The notes under the pieces: generated by a model
Databases searched by the model: none
The model's input: only the letters and a program-made list of their open reading frames with translations
What the model was told of the DNA's origin: nothing
Part shown: in pieces, positions 24,135 to 29,531 of the stretch
Layout: every line of letters begins with the position of its first letter
How positions within the stretch are numbered: the first letter of the stretch is position 1
Program-made: the position numbers and the translations under genes
IMG/VR virus record: IMGVR_UViG_3300025626_000095
Span: 1 to 29,531 of that record
Strand: one strand, 5' to 3'
Source of the DNA: a virus
Length of the DNA stretch: 29,531 nucleotides

Positions 24135-24320
24135 CATTTTCAACTAAATTTAAAAAAGAAGAAAAAAGTTCAAGTTTTTTTACGTTTTGAGAATTTGGTA
24201 TATATGTATATACACTACAAGACAATACTCCGAGGTGATGCTATGAGTTTAAATGCATCTAAACTTCAATAATAAACGATTGTTGGTTCAGGTCAATTTT
24301 CTTTTTTAAAAATTTCAAAA

Positions 24321-24358
24321 CAACAGTAACAGTGTAACAGGTGTAACAGTTATAACAG
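24321..24358. repeat. TAACAG short repeats (iteron-like)
   Basis: TAACAG occurs at 24327, 24335, 24344 and 24353, with a variant CAACAG at 24321; spacing is 6, 8, 9 and 9 bases. AT-rich sequence follows on the right (24359-24400). Such clustering recalls binding-site arrays. Confidence 0.7.
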
Positions 24359-24399
24359 TTAAATAATAAAAAATTAAAATAAAAATTTAAAAGTAATAA

Positions 24400-24633
24400 C
24401 TAAACAACTTCATAGGTGAATTGGTCTATTCTCCTTACTACTCTATATACTCTACTTGTAGGGTCATTCGAATCTAGCTCATCTCTTTTGGATTCTGCGT
24501 CTGATTGAGAGTCAAACTCATCCATGGTATCTTCTGAATTTAATTTATAAACCCAAATCTGTCTTTTTGCCCAATTAGGGTCAGTTCCATTATCAACAGG
24601 AACTAATTGTTTTTGTACTGCGTATTCTTTCAT
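24400..24633 (-). CDS. Small acidic phage protein, 77 aa
   Basis: 77 residues (MKEYAVQKQLVPVDNGTDPN, then WVYKLNSEDTMDEFDSQSD). Aspartate and serine are frequent in the middle and the end is basic and aromatic (YRVVRRIDQFTYEVV). The layout suggests a small domain in which a helix (SDAESKRDELDS) is framed by strands. Its start overlaps the upstream stop (ATGA). The function is unknown. Confidence 0.6.
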   Translation of the reverse strand: MKEYAVQKQLVPVDNGTDPNWAKRQIWVYKLNSEDTMDEFDSQSDAESKRDELDSNDPTSRVYRVVRRIDQFTYEVV

Positions 24634-24830
24634 AATTCAACTCCTCTTTTTTGAAGTTCATTTTTAATCACTCCCTTTTTTCTTTTATAAGAAGGAGATT
24701 CATATAACTTTTTTAATTCCTCCGTAGTAGCTCCACTTACAGTATAATGTTGCATGAACCATTTGTTGGTCATTTTTCCATTTCTATCTTTTATGTATTG
24801 TTTACTACTTGGTTTTAATTTCGCAGGCAT
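24630..24830 (-). CDS. Conserved small phage protein, 66 aa
   Basis: 66 residues. The pattern MPAKLKPSSKQYIKDRNGKM followed by TNKWFMQHYT and a C-terminal ELKKLYES helix closely resembles small proteins I associate with other marine T4-like phages. It is basic, so nucleic-acid binding is possible. It lies five bases from the PAP2 gene. Confidence 0.7.
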   Translation of the reverse strand: MPAKLKPSSKQYIKDRNGKMTNKWFMQHYTVSGATTEELKKLYESPSYKRKKGVIKNELQKRGVEL

Positions 24831-24835
24831 TGTTT

Positions 24836-25492
24836 TTATATAAGTTTGTTCTTATTTAAATATATGAATATATCATTTCCAATAATTTCTCCGAATCTAA
24901 CATCAGATGGATAATGAACTTTTGCTACTACCCTACTCTTTCCTATATCCTTACCTAATTTTAAAAACTCCATTTTATGGGATGGGTTTAATTTAGCTAA
25001 ATAGTTTCCTACTAACATACCTTGAGCAGCATGACCCGATGGGTATGATGGAGAATCTTTTGTTGTATTTTTAATTTTATTTGTATCTAAAGGAATTTCA
25101 AACTCTTTAGCTAACATATATGGTCTTGGTCTATTGTAGTGATATTTTAAATCTAATACAATAGAACCAGCTACATTACCAAGTTCTATCACCTTATCTT
25201 TTGGAAAGTCAACATCTAATTGTTCACACAAATCTTTGAATGATTTAGTAACCTCATCCATTCTTAATGTAAACTCATCATCACTTGGAATCTGAGATAT
25301 ATTAATTAGCTCATATATAGTCCTCATTGATTCATTCTTATGTGGTGGATTTGATTTGTATTTTTCGTAATCAAAATCTTTAACAATAGAATCAGGAATC
25401 TCAGCAATACGTTCAGCATGTTTTGGCTCAACGGATTCACTGTTTTTAAGATTCTTAATCTTAGCTACGTTTTTGAAATCATATACTAACAT
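24836..25492 (-). CDS. PAP2-family phosphatase
   Basis: 218 residues. All three parts of the phosphatidic-acid phosphatase/acid phosphatase signature are present: KYHYNRPRP (K-X6-RP), YPSGHA (PSGH) and SRVVAKVHYPSD (SR-X5-H-X3-D). There is no membrane span or signal peptide, so it resembles a soluble class-A-type acid phosphatase kept in the cytoplasm rather than a membrane lipid phosphatase. The substrate could be a nucleotide, polyprenyl or sugar phosphate. It lies next to envelope-directed genes. An unusual gene for a phage; the catalytic set is intact. Confidence 0.88.
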   Translation of the reverse strand: MLVYDFKNVAKIKNLKNSESVEPKHAERIAEIPDSIVKDFDYEKYKSNPPHKNESMRTIYELINISQIPSDDEFTLRMDEVTKSFKDLCEQLDVDFPKDKVIELGNVAGSIVLDLKYHYNRPRPYMLAKEFEIPLDTNKIKNTTKDSPSYPSGHAAQGMLVGNYLAKLNPSHKMEFLKLGKDIGKSRVVAKVHYPSDVRFGEIIGNDIFIYLNKNKLI

Positions 25493-25505
25493 ATCTATAA
25501 ATATG

Positions 25506-25844
25506 TTATTCTATAATAATAGTTGTTTTTTCTAACTCAACACCATTACTATTAAGAGTAAAATATAATTCTTCGTTAGGAAGTGATTTGGTGTAAATGT
25601 TTTTTGTATTGATACCAATTGTAGGAATTATAGATTCTTTACTAATCACAGAACCATTCAGTTCGGTTATTACTAATATATGTTCTTCAGTAGTTAACAC
25701 CTCAAATGAGTACTCTTGTCCATTTATAACTTGAGATATGGTTTCCTCAAATATCATTTCGTATTGTGGTAGGGGTTGCACTTCCATCAACTCTTCTGGT
25801 TGACATGCTACTAATATTAAGAATATGATTATATACTTCCTCAT
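25506..25844 (-). CDS. Small predicted lipoprotein
   Basis: 112 residues. MRKYIIIFLILVAC is a short signal peptide with a lipobox LVAC (Cys 14), followed by QPEE. The mature part is beta-patterned (EYSFEVLTTEEHILVITELN), compatible with a small immunoglobulin-like domain. Its ATG overlaps the stop of the 695-aa gene (ATGA), so the two are co-translated, and it may help anchor that protein. Confidence 0.75.
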   Translation of the reverse strand: MRKYIIIFLILVACQPEELMEVQPLPQYEMIFEETISQVINGQEYSFEVLTTEEHILVITELNGSVISKESIIPTIGINTKNIYTKSLPNEELYFTLNSNGVELEKTTIIIE

Positions 25845-27928
25845 TTTATTATAAGATTTATTTTATTACCATCAGTATCAACTAATTCAAAAAACTTTAA
25901 TCCTAACAATCCTAATGTAGAACCAGTATCCGAAGTTATATTAAAGTTAAGTGTGTATGTTATTCCACCATTTAATGTATTGGAACCATCAGAACTAAAA
26001 GAGCCAATTGTTATATATCTACTTCTACTCGTTGTAAAACTATCGATTGATGAATCGGATACTTCTGAATCTAAGTAAACTAATTTTTCATTATCGAAAT
26101 AAACCTTAAACTGAGAGCCTGTTATATTGTGGGTATTATTCGGTATATCTATTGTCAACTTTAATTCATCACCTTCTTTAACAATATCCAAAACAACACT
26201 TTGTTCAGTTGAACTATTTTTAGTAGATGAAATCTTACTACTCATTGAATTTGTAGCTGTTGTAAGATTACTTGGTTCGTGTGAATGTGAAAAGTTTACA
26301 TCACCCATAAAGGCAACTTGGTATGTTTTAGATTGTTCTAATGTAGTAGAGTTTGGTGTATAAGAATCTGAAGTAGTATTTGGTATCCCACTACTCCAAT
26401 TTGTTGTACTCCAATCATCATATCCACTATTGAATATCTTAACTACATCAGAAAATGTTTTATCAGCGAATGGGTCTGTATCACCATAGATATGTTGTAA
26501 CATTAATTGAGTATCTACGAAATTAAAAGAACCATCTTCATTAACATCACCAAGTACATATTCAATACCTGTTGAGAATACACTACCACCACTATTACCA
26601 GGACCACTTCCACCAGATGTAAGTTGATTAAATGCTATTACTAAATCTTGTACTGTTATTACATTATCATATTCATCATTATAGTAAGTTCCATCTACTG
26701 ATAAATTTAATGTATGTTCAGCAAAAGAATTTCCCAATACAAAGTCAATTGATTGTACAGCTACCCCACCATAACCTGGCCATGAACCATTTTGAAACCT
26801 ATTAGTACTTGAAGATGCTTGCACCATATCTGATGTAATTCGAGTGTTAAGCCAATACTCAGCCCAATACGTTCCATTACTTTTATACTCTACATCTTCA
26901 TCTATGACATCATAAAATTTAAGGTGTGTTACACTTTGGAAAAGAGAAGTTGGTGCTCCACTTGCAAATCCACTATACCCAAACGTATTAAACATTCTTT
27001 TATCTAAACCAACTCTATGTCTTTCATTAGTACTATCCCAATTATACACATAGATATATTGTATTCCACCATCAACAGTCTCTGCAGAGTAAGTCCCAGT
27101 ACTAACTTGGTCTGTATTTATAGCAGTTTCATCAAAGGATACAGTACCATTATTCCCTAATGTACTAGTGGTAGGACAAATTCCACCTGCGTTATCAGTA
27201 CACTCATAATAAATTAGAGTACTAAATTTGGTTGCATCTAAATCAGTATGTAATTCATAAGTTAAAGATAGTTCGTGTGTTTCTTCTGTTGTTCCACCAC
27301 TTGGGTCTATATTTGTCCAAGTTCCAAATTGATGATTAGAACTAATTTGATTGTAAATAGGAGATGAAGAATTTGCAGGTAGTGAATATGCAAAATAATA
27401 ATATGCACCACCACTATATTCTTGATATCTAAATTCAAATTCATACCACTTAGTTTTATCTAAAGTGGCAGTTCCATATACATAAGAACAACAACCCCAT
27501 TGATATGTCATTGTTTGCCAAGTAGTAGTTCCTACTTCTCTATATCGAGTTTCGGATGAATCATCAGCATAAGTTCTGAAATTATAAGTTCCACTTTTAT
27601 TTGGTTTGAACCAACCAGAATAAACTATCGCAAAATAATCATTTGCCCAACGAGATGGTAACCCACCTGCCAAACCAGTTGAACCATAAGGTGATACTTC
27701 TCCACTATGAGTTAGTGTTGTACCTGGTTGGTTTGTATCAACCATTGCATCAAACTCAGCAGTTGAATTAGCTCCTCCACTATATGTTACACCACTTAAA
27801 GTAGAACTTGCACCAGTACCATAGTGAGTTTTGTAGGATTTATAATTTATATATCCCTCACCAGTTTGGGAATATCCTACTTTACAAACTAATAGTGTAC
27901 TTATTAAAATAAAAATAAACTTTTTCAT
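25841..27928 (-). CDS. Secreted PA14/dockerin/cohesin-like multidomain protein
   Basis: 695 residues. A signal peptide (MKKFIFILISTLLVCKVGYS, likely cleaved before QTG) exports it. Residues about 95-190 look like a PA14 domain (YSGWFKPNKSGTYNFRTYAD). About 400-440 hold NLSVDGTYYNDEYDNVITVQ, a calcium-loop-like unit. About 458-482 is a dockerin-type calcium repeat, LGDVNEDGSFNFVDTQLML, with a degenerate partner GDVNFSH near 550. About 575-695 resembles a cohesin-like beta domain (LTIDIPNNTHNITGSQFKVY). PA14 domains bind glycans; cohesin-dockerin pairs dock extracellular proteins. No catalytic domain or type-9 secretion signal was seen. One base separates it from the 176-aa gene. The domain calls rest on motifs read by eye; the phage role is unknown. 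Confidence 0.7.
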   Translation of the reverse strand: MKKFIFILISTLLVCKVGYSQTGEGYINYKSYKTHYGTGASSTLSGVTYSGGANSTAEFDAMVDTNQPGTTLTHSGEVSPYGSTGLAGGLPSRWANDYFAIVYSGWFKPNKSGTYNFRTYADDSSETRYREVGTTTWQTMTYQWGCCSYVYGTATLDKTKWYEFEFRYQEYSGGAYYYFAYSLPANSSSPIYNQISSNHQFGTWTNIDPSGGTTEETHELSLTYELHTDLDATKFSTLIYYECTDNAGGICPTTSTLGNNGTVSFDETAINTDQVSTGTYSAETVDGGIQYIYVYNWDSTNERHRVGLDKRMFNTFGYSGFASGAPTSLFQSVTHLKFYDVIDEDVEYKSNGTYWAEYWLNTRITSDMVQASSSTNRFQNGSWPGYGGVAVQSIDFVLGNSFAEHTLNLSVDGTYYNDEYDNVITVQDLVIAFNQLTSGGSGPGNSGGSVFSTGIEYVLGDVNEDGSFNFVDTQLMLQHIYGDTDPFADKTFSDVVKIFNSGYDDWSTTNWSSGIPNTTSDSYTPNSTTLEQSKTYQVAFMGDVNFSHSHEPSNLTTATNSMSSKISSTKNSSTEQSVVLDIVKEGDELKLTIDIPNNTHNITGSQFKVYFDNEKLVYLDSEVSDSSIDSFTTSRSRYITIGSFSSDGSNTLNGGITYTLNFNITSDTGSTLGLLGLKFFELVDTDGNKINLIIK

Positions 27929-28459
27929 CTATTTTTTATCTGGATTATCTATTCTAAAATATATTGATGCACCAACATAAGGTCTTAATTCACCTACATT
28001 ACTTTGTACATCCAATAAATCATTTCTAAAACCTAAATCTAAACTAAACATTTTATCTTTAGGTGTTTTGTGTAGTAATTTGATACTAGCACCACTAAAG
28101 TAATTACCAACATCATACTGATAACCAAACCCTATAAATAATTTCTTATGATTTACAGGAACCTCTACTATCTTTTCAACCTTTCTTTCTCTATAAATTT
28201 TCTTTATTTTAGTTACAGGTTTTTCAACTATTATCTCTTTGACAACTTCAACAGTATCAACTTTAGTAATGTACTTTGGATAGTATATTTTCTTTTCAAT
28301 AATATTATCAACATAAACACTATCTATTATTGTTTTTACAACTTCTACTTCTACTTCTTTTATTAACTCTACCTCTTTGATAGTTGGATTAAAATATTGA
28401 AATAATGATAATCCTATTAACCCTATTATAATCCCTAATTTGTAATCTATTTTTTTCAT
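27929..28459 (-). CDS. Membrane-anchored protein with Val/Glu/Lys repeats and beta C-terminus
   Basis: 176 residues. One membrane span near residues 7-22 (LGIIIGLIGLSLFQYF), then a long stretch of repeated Lys/Glu/Val sequence (KEVELIKEVEVEVVKTI, VDTVEVVKEIIVEKPVTKIK), then a C-terminal part (about 115-176) of alternating strands (GFGYQYDVGNYFSGASIKLL and ELRPYVGASIYFRI) as in outer-membrane barrels. This could bridge inner and outer membranes, as spanin-type lysis proteins do, but the fit is only architectural. Neighbours on both sides encode exported proteins (gaps of zero and two bases). Confidence 0.65.
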   Translation of the reverse strand: MKKIDYKLGIIIGLIGLSLFQYFNPTIKEVELIKEVEVEVVKTIIDSVYVDNIIEKKIYYPKYITKVDTVEVVKEIIVEKPVTKIKKIYRERKVEKIVEVPVNHKKLFIGFGYQYDVGNYFSGASIKLLHKTPKDKMFSLDLGFRNDLLDVQSNVGELRPYVGASIYFRIDNPDKK

Positions 28460-28461
28460 AA

Positions 28462-29531
28462 TTAAAATGGTATTTTAGAACCCACCATAAATGAGTTCAT
28501 TATCGGTACAAATTCATTTGATGAACGAATGATAGTCCAAGAAAAGTTAACCGAAAATTTGTTTGTTATTTGTGCGTTGAATGAATTAGCTAATATCATT
28601 ATGGTATCTTTACTAATACTTGAAAACGGAGAATCAACAACCCCTGGTAATTTTTGTGTATATGATATTGGACTTGCTGCAACTATAAAAGCAGGAGTAT
28701 AAACAATTCTTTTATTAATCATAAACATATTTGTATATAACCCATTCCAGCCACCACTAGCCATATTAGGCATCTTCTGACCCAATGCATCTTTACCAAA
28801 CATATAAGAATAGTTAACACCAACACCAACAGTTCCCCACTTACCCATAGGTTTCATTCTACTTAAAGAAACTGATGTTGCATTCATAGCGTAGTTTCTC
28901 ATATAAGAAACATTAACACCATCTACCCAACTAACTTGGTACTTATCATTTAGAGTTACCTTTGATTTACCTAATGATAATCCTACCTGTTTTAAGTTAT
29001 CATAAATTTGTAATGTAGATGTATATGTTACATCACCATATATAGAACTCATTGATGCACCAACATTAAGAACTGTATTGTAATCCAATGTTAATGCTTG
29101 TTGAGCCAACATATCTGCCTTTAATTGTATAGGCATAAATTTCTTTTTCTTTTCTTCTTCTTCTTCTTCCTCCTCATCTTTCTTTTCTTCTTCATCTTCT
29201 TCATCATCTTCATCATCTTCTTCCTTTTCCTCTTCTTCCTCCTCCTCATCAGATTCTTCCTCCTCCTCTTCCTTATCTTCCTCTTCCTTTTCCTCTTCTT
29301 CTTTATCTTCTTTATCTTCTTCTTTATCTTCTTCAGTTTCTTCTTTATCTTCTTCGCTATCAGAATCCTCTTCGCTATCGCTATCATCATCAGAATCAGA
29401 ATCATCATCACTATCCCCATCACCATCTCCATCTCCATCTCCATCGGAATCCCCATCTCCACCATCACCATCACCATCTCCATCTCCATCACTATCTCCA
29501 TCGGAATCTCCTCCACCATCACCATCTCCTC
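28462..29531 (-). CDS. Acidic-repeat protein with outer-membrane beta-barrel C-terminus (5' end outside window)
   Basis: The frame is open from the right edge (29531) to TAA at 28462, about 356 residues. The visible N-part (29529-29137) is extreme low complexity: alternating Gly-Asp, then Ser-Asp, then Glu/Asp/Lys runs ending in KKKKF. The Met at 29136 is internal and not the start, since the frame continues upstream. The remaining 224 residues look like a small outer-membrane barrel: amphipathic strands (GTVGVGVNYSYMFG, IVYTPAFIVAASPI, KFSVNFSWTIIRSS) and a C-terminal Phe (GSKIPF), the usual barrel-insertion signal. The acidic part may be a calcium-binding linker to another domain beyond the window. 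Confidence 0.65.
   Translation of the reverse strand, partial: GDGDGGGDSDGDSDGDGDGDGDGGDGDSDGDGDGDGDGDSDDDSDSDDDSDSEEDSDSEEDKEETEEDKEEDKEDKEEEEKEEEDKEEEEEESDEEEEEEEKEEDDEDDEEDEEEKKDEEEEEEEEKKKKFMPIQLKADMLAQQALTLDYNTVLNVGASMSSIYGDVTYTSTLQIYDNLKQVGLSLGKSKVTLNDKYQVSWVDGVNVSYMRNYAMNATSVSLSRMKPMGKWGTVGVGVNYSYMFGKDALGQKMPNMASGGWNGLYTNMFMINKRIVYTPAFIVAASPISYTQKLPGVVDSPFSSISKDTIMILANSFNAQITNKFSVNFSWTIIRSSNEFVPIMNSFMVGSKIPF

Larger units (their letters stand above)
24080..24399. other. Non-coding island with repeats and palindromes
   Basis: The only gene-free stretch over 300 bases. From left to right it holds the promoter at 24103-24134, poly-A/T tracts (24152-24180), an inverted repeat GTATATA-TG-TATATAC (24198-24213), a GAGGTG site before a nine-codon plus-strand frame (24243-24272), an 18-base near-palindrome centred on ATGCAT (24247-24264) and the TAACAG repeats. 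No tRNA fold or longer gene is evident. It may be a replication origin, a small-RNA locus or a control region. Confidence 0.5.

Noticed and set aside
24152-24180. Poly-A/T hairpin as a terminator
   Set aside because: The A and T runs can pair, but the stem has no G-C pairs and lies upstream of the promoter in a gap already far from the preceding stop.
24001-24225. Minus-strand frame of 74 codons overlapping the DUF1599-like gene
   Set aside because: It overlaps a recognised family in another frame and covers the host-type promoter at 24103-24134.
24210-24310. Possible tRNA (GGTTCAGGTC looks like a T-loop)
   Set aside because: No acceptor stem, anticodon arm or D arm could be paired around it.
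25496-25504. TATAAATAT before the PAP2 gene as another late box
   Set aside because: It is only three bases from the ATG and partly matches; a usable promoter would leave no leader. Kept as unlikely.
29121-29525. Minus-strand open frame of Met, Glu, Lys and Ile repeats
   Set aside because: It is another frame of the acidic low-complexity repeats; the true frame continues into the outer-membrane barrel and is longer.
29137-29531. CRISPR-like or satellite array at the right edge
   Set aside because: The periodic DNA is explained by codons for Gly-Asp, Ser-Asp and Glu/Lys runs in one open frame; there are no spacers.

Overview
This window reads as a piece of a T4-related (far-T4 type) contractile-tailed phage of a marine member of the Bacteroidetes. 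It is very AT-rich and every supported gene lies on the minus strand, packed with ATGA, TAATG or few-base junctions. Phage identity rests on a baseplate block (spike/gp5-like OB fold, gp25-like and gp6-like wedge proteins), a gp55-like late sigma factor and marine-phage accessory genes (PhoH, UV endonuclease, dCMP deaminase, DUF1599-type protein, small heat-shock protein, HAD nucleotidase). A Bacteroidetes host is suggested by five intergenic promoters with the layout TTTGG-N19-TATATTTG-like (TTTG-N20-TAnnTTTG), the group's housekeeping signature, and by weak use of Shine-Dalgarno sites.

Layout, read in the direction of transcription (right to left). (1) 29531-24400: an envelope-directed cluster: a partial acidic-repeat outer-membrane barrel protein, an anchored protein with a beta-rich C-terminus, a secreted PA14/dockerin/cohesin-like protein, a small lipoprotein, a PAP2 phosphatase and two small phage proteins. 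(2) 24399-24080: the only non-coding island over 300 bases, with TAACAG repeats and near-palindromes. (3) 24079-18564: nucleotide metabolism and accessory genes (DUF1599-like, dCMP deaminase, PhoH, HAD nucleotidase, a lipoprotein, HSP20), interrupted by one probable virion gene (22084-23232). (4) 18472-16943: a 57-aa protein and a four-helix membrane protein with a calcium-loop motif. (5) 16877-13272: UvsE, a cupin gene broken by an in-frame TGA, small proteins, a deformylase homologue without its catalytic residues, and the late sigma factor. (6) 13172-1: the baseplate and tail genes, ending in a truncated LamG-containing tail protein.

Two kinds of promoter appear to divide these genes. Host-type promoters precede the metabolic and regulatory operons. 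A second box, ATATTTATATA on the coding strand, sits 13-20 bases before the first gene of each of four operons that are structural or probably late, and is the likely target of the gp55-like sigma factor. Points most worth a second look: the late box, the in-frame TGA in the cupin, the apparently dead deformylase, the near-identical C-terminal tag on two adjacent virion proteins, the PA14/dockerin/cohesin-like secreted protein with the acidic outer-membrane protein next to it, and the repeat-bearing non-coding island.
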